DNA of 64,000 nucleotides. It comes from Silene latifolia. Its lineage: Eukaryota > Streptophyta > Magnoliopsida > Caryophyllales > Caryophyllaceae. The stretch spans positions 200,511,325 to 200,575,324 of the forward strand of contig NC_133536.1 of NCBI RefSeq assembly GCF_048544455.1. The letters run 5' to 3'. Position numbers and translations under genes: made by a program. The number at the start of each line of letters is the position of its first letter. Within the stretch, counting starts at the first letter, position 1. The notes beneath the pieces are model-generated. The model ran no database searches and was not told where the DNA came from. It was given only the letters and a program-made list of their open reading frames with translations. Below, one piece after another: positions 10,623 to 24,637 of this stretch.

Positions 10623-13600
10623 ATGACAAACAACCTTGATACAACCGTCCCAAACCCTCACGAGAACACCACGCCACTCACCTCGCTAAACCTCAACCAT
10701 TGTGTGAAGTTAACCCCCATGAACTATACTTCATGGCACTTCCAGTTAACTCACATCCTTTTTGGATACAGTTTACTAGGATTCCTAGACGGTTCCCACC
10801 CAACCCCGTCACCAACCATTGTAGGTGACGACAAAATCGAAAAACCGAACCCGTCCTACTTTACCTGGCTCAAACAGGACGGCCTCATACTTGGTGCCCT
10901 CATGGGAACCTTGTCCTCGGCTGTTCAAGCCCTTATAGTCCGGGCAAAAACCTCGAAAGAGGCCTGGTATATACTAGCGCAAACCTACGCAAACCCTTCG
11001 CGTGCGCATATACTACAATTAAAAGACCGCCTCGAATCGATTGTTAAAACCACTGACCAATCGATAACCGATTATATGAATTCTATTAAAGCAATAATTG
11101 ACCAACTTGCCTTAATGGGCAAAGTACTCGACCCGGAAGACATCGTCTTCAAAGTTTTAAAAGGTCTCGACTATAAACTTTATAAACCTGTCCTAGACAC
11201 CGTTCGTGCTCGAGACAACCCAATAACCTTCGAAGCACTACACGAGAAACTACTACAACACGAATTACTCCTAAAACAACAACAACAACCCGAAACTGAA
11301 ATATTCAACCCATCTGCCAATCCCGCCTTTCGCCAAAACCGTGACTATGGCAACCAAAGGCAATACACCAACTACTACCAAAACCGTGCACCCAACACCA
11401 ACACCCCGCACTCTTATCCCAACCAACAACAACAACCCACCACCAACCCTAACCCACGGCCCATCAAAGGCCGTTGTCAGTGGTGTAGACAAACGGGACA
11501 CGTCATTGCCGATTGTCCCTTCTTTCGCAAGCTATTTCCCAACATCGTGTTCCCTGCCCCACCCTCTCGGCAGCCCCAACCACAGGCCCACACCGTCTCC
11601 ACCGGAGCTATGCCCAACCCTAACTACCTCCTTGACAGTGGGGCATCCCACCATGTGACCCACGACCTCGACACCCTTGCCCTTCACTCCCCATATTTCG
11701 GTCCCGATGACCTTATAATTGGCGATGGCTCCGCTCTCGACATTGCCAATATAGGTAAGTTTTCCTTATCGTCTTTACAATTAAATGATGTTTTACATGT
11801 GCCAAAAATTTCACGCAATATATTATCGATTTCTAAGCTTTGTCGAGATAACAATGCCTATGTCATATTCTCATCTAATTCTTTTATTATAAAGGACACG
11901 ATGACGGGAGCACCAATCCACCAGGGCCGAGTTAAAAACGGCGTGTATGAGTTGAGCCTCAATCCACCAACAGCGAACCTTATGAAGAAGAGCTCAACTC
12001 CAATCTCATGGCATCATCGTTTAGGCCATCCCACCTTTGATGTAATGAGAATTGTCAATAAAAGTTTACCATTTCAAATTCCAAATTTTTTATCTTGCGA
12101 ATCATGTCAAATAAGCAAAAGTACGAAACAACCATTCGGCAACTCGACATTCAAAACCCACGCACCACTTGAGTTGATTTTTTCGGACTTATGGACAAGT
12201 CCTGTATATTCTCGCGAACATTTTAAATATTACGTAATTTTTGTCGACCATTTTAGTAAATATATTTGGCTATTTCCATTAAAACGTAAATCCGACACAT
12301 TACAAGTATTTCTCCGATTCAAAGCACTAGTAGAAAAGTATTTTCAAAAACCCATAAAACAATTCTTTTCCGACAATGGTGGTGAATTTCAAAAAATGAT
12401 TCCCACTTTGCTCGACAATGGTATTAGTCATTTTACCACCCCACCTCACACACCCGAACATAATGGGTACTCCGAAAGACGACATCGTCACATAGTAGAA
12501 ACCGGGCTCGCTCTCCTTGCACACGCCAAACTACCCACCTCGTTTTGGCCATTTGCATTTAGCACGGCCACATACCTTATCAATCGACTTCCGACACCTA
12601 CGCTATAAGGACAAACCCCTTACTACAAATTAAATAATAAACTCCCTGTATATACAAAACTACATAATTTTGGATGCCTTTGCTATCCATGGCTACGACC
12701 GTATACAAAACATAAGCTCGAATATCGATCCGTTCCTTGCATCTTTGTTGGATATTCTTCCACTCAAAGTGCCTTTCATTGCCTAGAACCCAAAACAAAT
12801 AGGCTGTATACTTCGCGTCATGTAAAATTCGTTGAGGATGAATTTCCTTACTCTCGACTACTTAATAAAACACCTCCCACTGATGACACCACTAACCCCA
12901 ACGAATGGTGTCCTCTAATTGTTCCCATCCTATCTCCTGCTACCCCGTCCTTCTCGCCTCCACAATCGTCCACCCCTACCACCTCTCAACCCATTCCTCA
13001 CTCACGTCATCCCATCATCAATGTGTATTCCCGCCGCCAAACACCTGCTGCCACTTCATCAATGACCACCTGACCCATTTCCTTGCCTGTCGAACAAAGC
13101 CACTCCACCCCATCCTCTTCTTCTTCTCCTGTTATCGCTCACGAACCCCAACCACAACCCTCCAAACAACATACAATTGTAACGCGATTGGACAATAACA
13201 TTCGTAAACCCAATACTCGATATGCTAATTTAGCCATCGTTTCCGCTACACCAAATGCCTTACCAACCACTGTAAAACAAGCCCTTATTTCGTCACAATG
13301 GCGCGCAGCTATGCAAGCAGAATTCGACGCCCTTGAACGTAACCAAACATGGACTCTAGTCCCTGCTCACTCGTCCCAAAATATAATAGGATGTAAATGG
13401 GTCTATCGAATTAAATACAAACCCGATGGTTCCCTAAAACAACATAAAGCACGCTTAGTTGCAAAAGGTTTTCATCAACGACCAGGACTAGACTACACCG
13501 AAACATTTAGTCCGGTTGTGAAACCCACTACGGTTCGTCTAATCCTTTCGCTCGCAGTAACAAATTCTTGGTCTCTGCGTCAGCTAGATGTCAACAACGC

Positions 13601-14129
13601 ATTTCTACAAGGCACCCTTACAGACGATGTATACATGGCTCAACCACAAGGCTTCGTCGATGAGACGAAACCAACCTATGTTTGTAAACTAAATAAAGCG
13701 ATTTATGGTTTAAAACAAGCCCCTCGAGCTTGGCACACTGAGCTAAAATCGTATCTTATTAAATATGGTTTCAAACAATCAATATCTGACTCCTCTTTAT
13801 TTATACTTAAAACAAAATCTACATGTATTTACATGCTTGTCTATGTCGACGATATCATTGTCATTGGACCAAGCCACGATAATTTACAAACCTTTATAAA
13901 CCACCTCGCCACACGATTTTCAATTAAAGATCTCGGACCACTCTCGTACTTCCTCGGTATCGAGGTCACACCAAACAAACTTGGTCTTCATCTCAACCAA
14001 TCAAAATATGTTCATGACTTACTTTTGAAATATAAAATGTCTAATGCCAAACCAAACTCAACCCCTATGGCAGCCGAATGTACTCTAGTTCGTGACGATC
14101 ATAAACCTTTGCACGATCACTCGGACTAT
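10623..14129 (+). pseudogene. Copia gag-pol polyprotein, 5' part
   Basis: The start is ATG 10623 in a good plant context (gccaccATGa). Gag runs to about 11450 and ends with the zinc knuckle CQWCRQTGHVIADC. Protease shows YLLDSGASHHVT. Integrase has the HHRLGHP...CESCQ zinc site, the D of FSDLW, the D of FFSDNGGEFQ, and the E of HNGYSERR. Reverse transcriptase follows, with YVDDIIVIG (about 13843-13869). In-frame stops interrupt it at 12606-12608 (end of integrase core) and 13071-13073 (linker before RT). The frame is then cut by the Tat insertion, whose TSD provides the codons at 14125-14129. Confidence 0.85.
14125..14129. repeat. Tat element target-site duplication, left (actat)
   Basis: actat precedes the left LTR and is repeated at 33554-33558 behind the right LTR. 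It lies in the Copia frame. Confidence 0.85.
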
Positions 14130-14546
14130 TGTAGACACCTCATTTCTGCACCTCTCGCAAACCACCCGGTGATGATTGGGCCGCATGTTTGCTACGCGGA
14201 ACGATTTGTGACAATTCGTAAGTTTATCGTCAAGTGATTGCTCAAATATTAATGTCTACCTCTTAGTTGTCATCTACGTGCCGATACGGTCGTTTTGACA
14301 GTAATTAGAGTACATTTGGAGTCCGGGCCTAAAACCGTCTTCATTTTCTGATAACCGTTAAATCCCGAGTCAGAATGTTCTGGAATGTTCCGGATATTTC
14401 TATTCCATATTTCATAATTTTCATCCCTTTGGTAAACAATTTCCCGAAATATTCACATAAGATATTAAGGAAAACCAAATTATTCCGTCCTACCATAACT
14501 TAAACATGGAAATCTTTCTTCCGCAGGAGGAAACCACTTGGGAATA

Positions 14547-14609
14547 GACGCAGCAGGTGCTGCGCCTCTTCCAAGAGACGCATGTGGCTCGCTGCGCCTC
14601 TTCCCAGTC
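14547..14609 (+). promoter_or_regulatory. GC-rich palindromic module upstream of LTR TATA
   Basis: It contains GACGCAGCAGGTGCTGCGCC followed by TCTTCC, then a second half-copy. The core GCAGCA..TGCTGC is an inverted repeat. It lies about 90 bp upstream of the LTR TATA box. The same module recurs upstream of both antisense genes (26289-26344 and 30228-30293). The regulatory role is inferred from position only. Confidence 0.45.
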
Positions 14610-14699
14610 CTTTCTGCGTAATTTCTCGTATCTTTTTCATATCTTTCCGAGATTCACTTCCAAAGAGTCTCCGAAACCCTAATTCCTTCACGTGATTAG

Positions 14700-14707
14700 T
14701 ATAAATA
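14700..14707 (+). promoter_or_regulatory. LTR TATA box
   Basis: TATAAATA followed by GGAGCC, the best core promoter match in this LTR. The copy in the 3' LTR is conserved (near 31705). Confidence 0.65.
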
Positions 14708-15150
14708 GGAGCCTTCGCTCCTCATATTTCTCACGCGAGTGTCCGCCCTTCTCTTCTCCCTTTGCATTCTAGACCTTTGTTCTTACTTTTTGGCGTCTAC
14801 GTGCTTGAACATTCGACCACGTAAGCTCGGATCCTTCTGAGTACCAGCCTCGTTTGCATGACCGACCAATTTGACCAACTCCACATCAATCAACTTATTT
14901 AATCTATTCGTTTTCCTCTTACGAGGGCACTTTCTTTACATTTGCGTCGAGCATCACTAATCGATGTCTTAGTCCTTCTCATTTCGTCAAACATGTAAGT
15001 CTGAGGGTGTATAATCCTTCTTTTATTATTGTTATTTACTTTTTGTATCATCAATGTAAGGTTTATGTCGAAAATATCATTAAAACCGATTTCTAAAACC
15101 GTGTTCAAAACCTCTTTTTACGGATTTCCAGAAGACTGACCGTCGAGAAA

Positions 15151-15225
15151 GGACGCAGCAACTGCTGCGCCTCTTCGAAGGAGCACAGTTCCTGCTGCGC
15201 CTCTTCGTGAGGCTGCCGCAGTTCC
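15151..15225 (+). repeat. GC-rich palindromic module, second LTR copy
   Basis: GACGCAGCAACTGCTGCGCC plus TCTTC, then two partial repeats (CAGTTCCTGCTGCGCC and GCAGTTCCTGCTTCC). It stands out from the AT-rich LTR. The 3' LTR equivalent is at about 32157-32230. Confidence 0.6.
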
Positions 15226-15773
15226 TGCTTCCTTTCTTCTTCCTTCGTCCTCTGTAATTCGTCGTGTTTATTTGTTTTCGTTTGTTCTTATTAATTCTTT
15301 GATATAATCACATACTAATCTCACATGTATATCATTTATCATTCATTCACATGTTTAATTCGTCATAAATTCGACTTAAATCCCAAGTAATTTCATATTT
15401 GCGGGTTTTCGTCATTAAATTCAATCCGGGTTGTAGAAATTCGATTTGTTCATATTGAGTTTCTGGAATTCGACCTTTGATATATTTCCATCTGTTTATT
15501 CATCGTCACCATCATATATTTATTAATCCATTGTATTTAACCTAATTAATTAGTTTAATTTGTTAATTTGTTATTAATTAATCATTCGTTCTTGTAATTA
15601 ATTCGTTTAAATTCTGTCTTATTCATGTTTTATTGCTTTATGACCCATTAATCACATGTAAATAACCCATTAATCACTTTCATCCGAGTAAATAATTTAA
15701 TCAATCATTAAATTTACCGACGAGTATTAACAACACGCAATTAAAACTTCACGCCAGAATTCAAAGTCGAAAC

Positions 15774-15835
15774 AGACGCGCAAAGAATCGGCTGCTGCGC
15801 TATTCCAAAGGACGCAGCTCTTGCTGCTTTATTCG
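15774..15835 (+). repeat. GC-rich palindromic module, third LTR copy (degenerate)
   Basis: CTGCTGCGCTATTCCAAAGG and ACGCAGCTCTTGCTGC are visible. The 3' LTR counterpart (about 32780-32842) keeps the full GACGCAGCAACTGCTGCGCC, so this copy has decayed or been altered since insertion. Confidence 0.55.
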
Positions 15836-16552
15836 GTTGAATTCTGTCCCTGAACTCCGTTTTTGCCTTGACCTAGTTTATTTAGCTTGAGTATAATTAA
15901 CTATTATTCATATTATCACCTTCTGTTTTGTTCGTTTATTCATTCTTTTATTCGTTTTTCTCAAATTATCCGTTTTAAAGGTATTTTCGACATAAATCGC
16001 CTATTCCATTGTAATTATTGTAATTCTTATTATTGTAATTTCTTTTATTTATTATTTCCTGTATCATTCATATGTTTTCACATGTAATTGAACATTAAAT
16101 CCTACTTTGACCCAATTGTATGCTAACTAATTGTTCACCGACTTAGTCTAATTCTCACATGCTAGGATTAAAACTTGGATGTTGCATTGCATGCATATAA
16201 CCGACGATATATCAAGTACGAATAACTTCCCTAATCATTAGTAGAGGCCGCTATCGAGGCGGGCGGGATTAGGTGTTCGATCAAAAGAGCTTCCTAATAC
16301 GTACCCTCACCCCTTACTCCAGATCTCCGTGAACACCCGTGTTCATTTGCATCCACGAGAGTCATTCTAGACATAGAATGCTAAGGGTAACGATTGCTTA
16401 GTTTTCATGTCTGTACTTTGTGTCTTGACATGACACGAGGTATTCGAACGGTTCCAATTTCTCATAAAAATTGGTGGCGACTCCAACAAAAATGCAAACG
16501 CTTGTTCCTCTTTCCTCCCAAGCGCCCCGTGGCACCCCCCCCTGTCCACGGT

Positions 16553-16570
16553 TGGCGACTCCGCTGGGGA
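16553..16570 (+). other. Tat element primer binding site (tRNA-Arg type)
   Basis: TGGCGACTCCGCTGGGGA lies two bases after the left LTR. It is complementary, with one mismatch, to the 3' end of plant tRNA-Arg(ACG). This primer is typical of the Tat lineage (Ogre/Retand). Confidence 0.85.
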
Positions 16571-17352
16571 TAATACACTTACGTGTAGCAAGGGTGAAAC
16601 TTGAACAAAGTTAGGGAATAGTTTGTACAAGACAATTGTCGATTTTCATAACTCGGTCTTCCTAGATCGTTTTATTCGGCCTTCCTAGGCCCAACCCAAC
16701 CCATTCGACCAATCGTCCCGTCTAAACGGTCCTAATTCTTATTTGGGCCTAAGGATGGATAGCGTTTGACGTCATCCATACCATGATGCTTACTCTTGTT
16801 TGTATCAAGGGCCTTCACTACTTGAGGAAATGGACTAGGAATCGGCCTTACTCTTGTTTGGTACGAGCCTCTCCACAGACTTCGGGTTTGATGGTTCGGT
16901 GTGGCAACCCACACTTTAAACCAAAACCCTTTTAAATGCACTCAGCATCCCGTTATAATGCTTGTATAAATGTTTGTACCTTACGTGATCACCATTTCCA
17001 AACAAAACCATGACGATTTTTGTAAAAAAATCAAAATCCTTTTTTTAAATCAAAATTTCGAAAAAAAATAGGCCTTCAATTAGCGTAAAACTCAGTCAAA
17101 ACTCTGTCCGTTTGTCGAGTCAAAATTCGGGCCACAAGCCCATTTCAAAACCTCACTTTGAATCCACTCCTACAACTACACTATAGTTGACTAGGACACA
17201 CATTTTCAAAAAACCTTGTCTTTCTTCAAAGCTCACTCAACACAAGTGGCACACACCCACTTCACGAGTCAAAACGTTTCTCCTTTTAGCAAGTGTGTTA
17301 GAATGGTCGATCGTGTTTTGATTCGTCGCCGATCTCTTATCCAGTTTTCAAG
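16571..17352 (+). other. Untranslated leader of the Tat element
   Basis: No open frame of note is seen between the primer site and the gag start. This is the expected place for the packaging signal. Confidence 0.5.
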
Positions 17353-20310
17353 ATGCCTGGATCCAGCGAAACAACCCTCCACCAACTTCAAGATGGTAAT
17401 TATCGAATCCTAGCCACGCTAGCCCAAATGCAAGTTACCCAAGACCAAGTCTATGACCGCCTTGAGACCATCGAGGGCCGGATCTATGCCGTATAGGGGA
17501 GGTTGCCCCCTCATGAAAGTGAAGTAATATGTGACTCCGAGAATGAATCCAGGGATGAAAATCCTCTCATGGGGATGACTGTAGCTGAGAAAAGACTCCA
17601 ATACTTAGAGGAGAAATTGATGTACCTTAAGGGGGATGATATTTATAGGGAGAACAATCGCAAGTATGAGGCCGTCAATTCCAAATTGCCAACCAACTTC
17701 AATATGACAGATATCCCTAAATTCAAGGGGCACGAGAACCCTTTGAACCACATCCGTGCCTTCAAGGATTATATGTCTATCAAAGGCATCAAACCCGAAA
17801 TGTTCTTAAGGATCTTTCCTTCATCTCTTGACACCATCCCGAAGCAATGGTTCTACTCCTTAGATCATAAGAAGGTCGCTACTTGAGAAGATGCCGCAAT
17901 CGAGTTTTCTAAACAATATGCGGATAATGCCGAGATCCAAGTTAACATACGCACTCTAGAGGTTCTTACCCAAAATGACAAAGAAGGATTCACCGACTTC
18001 CTAAGTAGGTGGAGGAAGACTAGTACCCAACTAGTGGAACGCCCAGATGAGGCTACCCTTGTGGAGAAGTTTGTGGACAATCTCAAACCCATCTATGCCA
18101 ATCATTTGAGATACCAAAATATCAAAACTTTCAAGGACTTAACCGTACTAGGGACAAGGATCGAAGATGACATCCGTAAAGGACTCTTGTCCAAAACGGT
18201 AGGTCGAGGATATCAAGGTTCAACAAGTCGTTCATACGGCTCTACTAGCAAGACAGATGAAGTTAACCTTCTCGAGCCATCCAAGAAAACTACCCCACCA
18301 AGGAAATTCACAAATCTTGGGGACACTTACTCCAACGCTCTAAAAAGGTTAATGAAGCAAGGTAAACTCCAACCCATTGGGCCTACTCCCGAACCCGAAA
18401 GGAAATCCAAATTCTGGGACGAGAACTCGTACTGTGAATACCATAGGGGCAAGGGGCACGACACAGAAAAATGCTACAAGTTGAAAAATGTGCTTCAAGA
18501 CATGATTGAAGACGGTCGATTGCCAATACCGCCGGGAGGTAAACCCAACAACACTCAGAATCCTCTTGGAATTCTAGTGATTACAAGTGACGAATCTTCC
18601 TTAGATTGCTCACACCTCATTTCCCCAGTCGAAAATGATATCCATGCCATCGAGAATGAAGGGCTCTACTCTACTATCTCCCCTACCATTTCCGACTTCA
18701 TCACATGGGCAAGGAGTGTAGATAGGAAAGTTTGGGAATTAGAAAATATGGTGACAACTTTACGCGATCCCAACGCGACACCCAAAGAACATGTGCCGCT
18801 AATCTTCTCTCAAAATGCTACTATGCAAGAAGTAGTCACCGTGGTTGATAAACTAGTCGACCAAATCATACGACTAGAGGATGAAATCATGAGAATGAGG
18901 AAACTAGCTACAATCAATGGAGTTTGGGCCTACGATGACGAGGACGAGTACCTCATTGAGAACTCCCTAGTCAAGGAAATAGTCCAAAATGATGAAGACC
19001 AAGATGTGTACCACTTAACTCGTTCAGGTCGTCCATATCAAAGCATTGCTCAAAATGGTCCAACCAACGTTGTCACACCAAATAATAATGAAGAGGACTC
19101 CACTGACCATTTGCTCAAGCAATTACAGAAAACGAAGGCTGATCTTTCAGTCTGGCAATTAATAGCAAACTCATTCCCACATCGCCAAGCTTTACTGCAA
19201 GCTTTGGCCAAACTAAATGTAGCACATAACTCGACACCCGAAGATGTAGTCAACTTGGTCTTCCAAGAACCACCAAAGCTAAGTAATCCTATTACTTTCT
19301 CAGACGAAGATTTACCACCTTTTGGCGCTAGTCACAATTTAGCTCTCTACATCACTGTAATTTGTCTAAAGAAGAACGTGCCAATGACCTTGGTAGATGA
19401 TGGCTCCGCGGTCAACGTCATACCCCTCAAAACGGCATACAAACTAGGCATGAAAGAGTCGGATTGGACCCCTACCAATCAAGGTGTGCGTGCATATGAT
19501 GGTACACGACGAAAGGTGGTAGGACTTGTTAACCTAACCATAGCCACAGGGCCAATTGAGCGAAAGGTTAACTTCCAAATAGTGGACATCGAAGCTTCCT
19601 TCAACATACTTCTGGGAAGGCCTTGGATTCACGCTTCCAAAGCAGTAACATCCACTCTTCATCAAAAGATCAAAATCCCACTAAATGGCAAAGTGGTGAC
19701 GATCACTTCGTCACCCATCAAGGCAATAATCGAAAAACAGTCGAACAATCAAGTCCTTGCAGATCCTGTATACGAACTTGGGGGCTTCCAAAGCATAAGT
19801 GTCATAGAAAGTGAGTTGGCACCCTTATACTATGATCCCTACTCCAACTTGGTGGTCAACCACATGCTCAAAACCCAGGGATACTTCCCTGGAATGCCTT
19901 TGAACCCTACTCGAAGAAACACCTTCACACCATATAAGGAAGGCAACTCAAAAAGGATACCAATTGGACTAGGGTACAAACCCACTAAAAAAGAGGTTCT
20001 CGAAATGCTTGCTCAAGTCCAAAACCGCAAGCACGTAGGAGTCCAAATGCGACCCTATCTCCCTACTCTAAATGGGTACTTTGTTCAAGAAGGAAGTCTA
20101 GAACTCTTTCACAGATTTCCCGAGCCTTGGCATTATCTTGAGAGGAAGCTAGCCGGAATCGAGATCTTTCACGATTGCTACTTTATCCCTCCAGAAACGG
20201 TTCCTACCGTCAAAACCCGTCAAGCACCTTGCCTAGAGAACAAGCTGTTAGCCTATTGTTCGGAGAAGATCGATTTGTTAGGGCCGCGCAGGATGAGATC
20301 ATTACCATGA
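17353..20310 (+). pseudogene. Tat gag-protease region
   Basis: The frame starts at ATG 17353. It is interrupted in frame by TAG 17494-17496 and TGA 17884-17886. Gag shows IPKFKGHENPLNHIRAF (capsid region, about 17715-17765) and FSKQYADN. A zinc-knuckle-like segment CEYHRGKGHDTEKC occurs at about 18433-18474. Protease has VDDGSAVNVIPL (about 19393-19428), in which DDGSA is the catalytic aspartate motif as written in Tat elements, and then ILLGRPW. The frame ends at 20308-20310, but pol continues in another frame that overlaps from about 20175. A frameshift therefore lies near 20240-20290. The product would assemble particles and process the polyprotein. Confidence 0.85.
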
Positions 20311-23300
20311 TACTTCAAGACGATCGCTTCAACCCCACCGCGTTAATCACAGAAACCAACGCAAGTCAACAGAAAGGATGGAGAAAATCAATAAAGTGGA
20401 CCAACAATCAAGGAAGACTCTTCAAGCTCACCACTGGAGAAGGAGAGATGTTCAAAGGAGAACCAGAAGACGATGAGTTCGAGTCGGAGTCGGAGTCAGA
20501 GTCGGAGTCTAGAGAAGTCATTAGAGAGTCTCCTCCTGTCGTCATCCCCATTCCCTTTGTTTCTCCTAGTTTAGCCTCGAGTAGTCACAGTAGTTCGGGA
20601 AATGTCCCAACCACTGTCCCTTTGCCACCACTGACCATGGATCAGTTGGCTTCTTTGTTTCAACTTTACTCAAATTTTAATATGAATAAATCAGGTTCTG
20701 CTTACTCTTTGTGTTATCTTGAGTGCAATTCTGTTTACGATGATACCGAGGATGACCAAGACCCAGACTCGATCGAAATACCTCCCTATGTAGCCAAAGA
20801 ATTACTGTAGGAAGGGGAAGGGGGACCAGTAATAGAGGACACCGAACCCATCAACGTAGGAACCGAACTAGAACCCCAAGAACTTAGGATAGGGACTACC
20901 TTGAGCTCTACCGAAAGGGCCGATTTTATAGACCTCCTAAATGAATTCAAAGACGTTTTCGCTTGGTCCTACAAAGACATGCCAGGGATCGACAGGGATA
21001 TCGCTGAACATAGGATTCCGATTAAGCCAGGTTTCAAACCTGTAAAACAGAAGCTTCGACGAATGAGGACAGAATGGTCTCTAAAGATTAAGGAAGAAGT
21101 TGACAAGCAATTCAAAGCCGGGTTCATCAAAGTCTTCGAGTATTCTGACTGGGTAGCCAACTTAGTACCCATACACAAAAAGGATGGGAGAATCCGTGTT
21201 TGTGTTGATTTTAGGGACTTAAACAAAGCAAGCCCTAAGGATGACTTCCCTCTACCTCACATCGACATATTGGTGGACAATACTGCAGACCACGCGTTAC
21301 TATCCTTCATGGATGGATATGCGGGTTATAACCAAATCAAGATGGCCATATAAGACATGCATAAGACCGCCTTCGTCACTCAATGGGGAACCTATTGCTA
21401 TACGGTCATGCCATTTGGATTGATCAACGCCGGAGCTACATATCAACGCACCGCAACTACACTCTTACATGACATGATGCACAAAGAAGTTGAGGTATAC
21501 ATAGATGACATGATTGTCAAATCCAAGGATAGAAAAGGGCATATTGCGAACCTTCGCAAATTTTTCACAAGGCTACGAAAGTACAACATGAGGCTCAATC
21601 CTCAGAAATGCACATTCGGAGTAACATCTTGAAAACTCCTAGGATACGTCGTTAGCCAACGAGGTATAGAAATAGACCCTTCCAAGATCAAAGATCTGAT
21701 CGAAATGCCACAACCTCAAACAGAAAAAGAAGTCAGAGGATTCCTGGGAAAAGTGCAGTATATAAGTCGATTCATATCGAAACTTACAATGATTTGTGAG
21801 CCTATCTTCAAGAAACTCAAGAAAACAGACCACACCATGTGGGATGATGACTGTCAGAAGGTGTTCGACCGAATCAAAGAGATATTGGCTAAACCACCAG
21901 TGCTCATGCCACCTCAACGAGATCAACCTCTTGGTTTATATCTCACAGTAACCGAAACAGCCATGCTGGCTCAAACTGTAGGAAATGAAGAAAGAGCTAT
22001 CTACTACCTTAGTAAGAAGTTCTTGGAATACGAGTGTAAATACTCACAACTCTAAAAGACATGCCTCGCTCTTGTGTGGGCAACGAAGAAGCTACGCCAT
22101 TACATGCTTAGATACTCCGTCAAAATATACTCCAAAATGGATCCAGTCAAATACCTCTTCGAGAAACCCGTCCTCAACGAACGCCTAGCAAGATGGACCT
22201 TGATGCTCTCAGAATTCGACCTCAAATACGTACCGCTAAAAGTTATAAAAGGTCGCGCCGTCGCCGAATTCTTCGCAGAAAATCCCATCAATGACGCACA
22301 AACGATAGACACTTGGTCATTTCCAGACGAGGATATACTCCAAACTGATGTAGATTCCTGGGACCTTTATTTTGATGGAGCATCAAATTTAAGAGGATTT
22401 GGAATAGGAGTGTTGCTCATTTCTCCTGAAGGCGAGCATACACCAATTGCTGTCAAACTCGACTTCGAGGTGACAAACAATGCTGCAGAATACGAAGCTT
22501 GTCTCATCGGACTTCAAGCGGCAGTAAGCTTAGGCATTAAAAACCTCCGAGTACATGGAGATTCATCCTTGATCATCAACCAAGTTACAGGATCTTGGAA
22601 AATTCGAAGCGAAAGCCTCGCACCTTATCAAGCCAGAATAGACCAAGTTGCCCAATTCTTTGATCACGTGACATACCTACACCTACCTCGGGAAGAAAAT
22701 CAATTTGCAGACGCTCTTGCGAAACTTGCATCTTTGATTAATATGCCAGATCACATGGTGGAAATGCCTTTATGCATCGAACGACGGTCAGAGCCGGCTT
22801 ATGTCCACCAAATCAACGATGAGGAGGAGATCGCGCATGAACCCTGGTTCCAAGCAATACTGAATTTTAAGCTCAATGGTACCTATCCACCCGATATGGA
22901 TAAGAGGGGACAACGTGCTATACGCCTACTAGCTTCCGAATACGTTCTCATGCAAGGAGAATTATACAAAAGGACACCTCTTGGTGTAATCCTACGTTGC
23001 CTTGATCATTCACAGGCACGAAAAGTGATGGAAGAAGTCCACGATGGAGAATGCGGTCCTCACATGAGTGGGCCCATGATGGCAAAGAAAATCACACGAT
23101 TGGGGTATTATTGGACCACAATGGAATCCGATTGCATCAAATACGTAAGACATTGCCACAATTGCCAAATCTTCGGGAATGTGCAACCTGTCCCTCCCTC
23201 ATTGCTCTACACAATGACATCTCCTTGGCCATTTTCTGGGTGGGGAATTGACATAATCGGGAAGATAACCCCAGCCGGAACAGGAGGCCACTGTTTCATC

Positions 23301-24395
23301 CTAGTGGCAATCGACTATTTCACCAAATGGGTAGAAGCGGCTTCCTACACCAGTCTCACGGCTAAAAATGTGGCAAAGTTCATACAAAACAACATCATCT
23401 GTCGATACGGTTGCCCACATGAGATCATTAGTGATAATGGATCACATTTCCAAGCTGAGACCGAGCAATTGCTAGCCAAATACAAGATTAGGCATCACCA
23501 CTCTTCGCCTTATAGACCACAGACTAACGGCACGGTAGAGGCGGCAAACAAGAATGTTGTCACGATTCTCAAGAAAATGATTGACAACTATAGAGATTGG
23601 CCAAGCAAGATACCCTTCGCCTTGTGGGGATATCGTACATCTGTTAGGACGCCCACTGGGGCTACTCCTTTCTATTTGACCTACGGCATAGAAGTTGTAC
23701 AACCAGTCGAGCTCGAGATACCATCCTTGCGTATTTTACTCGAAAGTCAAATCCCGGAAGCCGATTGGAAGAGGGATAGATATGAAGAACTCATCCTCCT
23801 GGATGAACGTAGGCTACGCGCCTTACATAATGTCCAAACATATCAAGCACGTATCAAACGAGCTTTCAACTAAAGGGTTAGGCCAAGGAACATCAAGGAA
23901 GGAGACTTAGTACTCAAATCGGTTAGAGCTCTTTTACCTGTTGACCCATGGGGAAAATTCAAACCTAATTGGGCCGGACCATTTCTAGTCAAATCCATAC
24001 TCCCAGGGGGTGCGGTTAGAATCACTGACCTAGACGGGAATGAGTTTTCAAACCCAACAAACCTTGACCAACTAAAACGGTACTATGCCTTGAATAAGAA
24101 CAAAAACGCGCCTCGCGTAACCCCACGCGTCGCTCTTGTGGCACTAAATAAACGGCCCCTGGCCAAGCTGAAATATGCTAATGTCACTGTACTCTTGTAT
24201 TTTGACAAATTTGTCATCCTCATATCATCAAATAAACTAGATTTGCACCTTCAGAGTAAGCCAGAAAGCTCATGCTTATTTTCTAAGTTCATTACAAGCT
24301 CTTGCTTAGAACAATTATTCTTTTACATTTACTCGAACTACGCGCAAGGGTTTGATTTCATTTTTTTAAGTGAATACGTAGGCAATCCTTCATAG
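20175..24395 (+). pseudogene. Tat pol: RT, RNase H, aRNase H, integrase
   Basis: One frame is open apart from stops at 20808, 21351, 21630, 22053 and 23871. Order: an acidic repeat (ESESESES) linker; reverse transcriptase with DWVANLVPIHKKDGRIRVC, FMDGYAGYNQI and catalytic YIDDMIVKS (about 21499-21525); RNase H; then the archaeal-type RNase H diagnostic of Tat (YFDGASNLRGFGIGVLL, NNAAEYEACLIGL, REENQFADALAKLA, about 22366-22730). The integrase has its zinc site (HDGECGPHMSG...HCHNC), DIIGKI, IISDNGSHFQ and VEAANKN, and a C-terminal domain to about 24085. The stops remove most domains from a single product. Confidence 0.88.
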
Positions 24396-24637
24396 GATAC
24401 AACCCATTATATCTAAAATGTAAATAGAAGGACATTTGCATTGCATTTGGAATTCGACAAGAATAATAAATAGAAAATCACAACGGTTTTATAACCATTT
24501 AACCTTTTTTTATTTCATTCATTTTAATAATAGTAAGCTACATAATAAAAATAGAATAGGCTAGGATCCTAAAAACCCCACCTTTTTATTACAACAATAA
24601 ATAATAATAATAATCAAATAATAAATAAAGACTCTGG
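24396..24637. other. Spacer after Tat pol
   Basis: AT-rich, with no coding frame on either strand. It separates sense pol from the end of antisense gene 1, so the two converge. Confidence 0.5.

Larger units (their letters stand above)
14130..16550 (+). repeat. Tat-lineage Gypsy 5' LTR (2421 bp)
   Basis: It starts TGTAGACACCTCATTTCTGC and ends CTGTCCACG; the right LTR ends CTGTCCACA, so the terminal base here has changed. It is nearly identical along its length to 31134-33553, with most differences in the GC-rich palindromes. A TATA box TATAAATA at 14700-14707 is likely the promoter. GC-rich modules lie at 14547-14609, 15151-15225 and about 15774-15835. Confidence 0.9.

Noticed and set aside
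11271-11658. Frames on both strands over the Copia gag tail
   Set aside because: They are shadows of the repetitive Gln/Asn/Pro-rich gag sequence.
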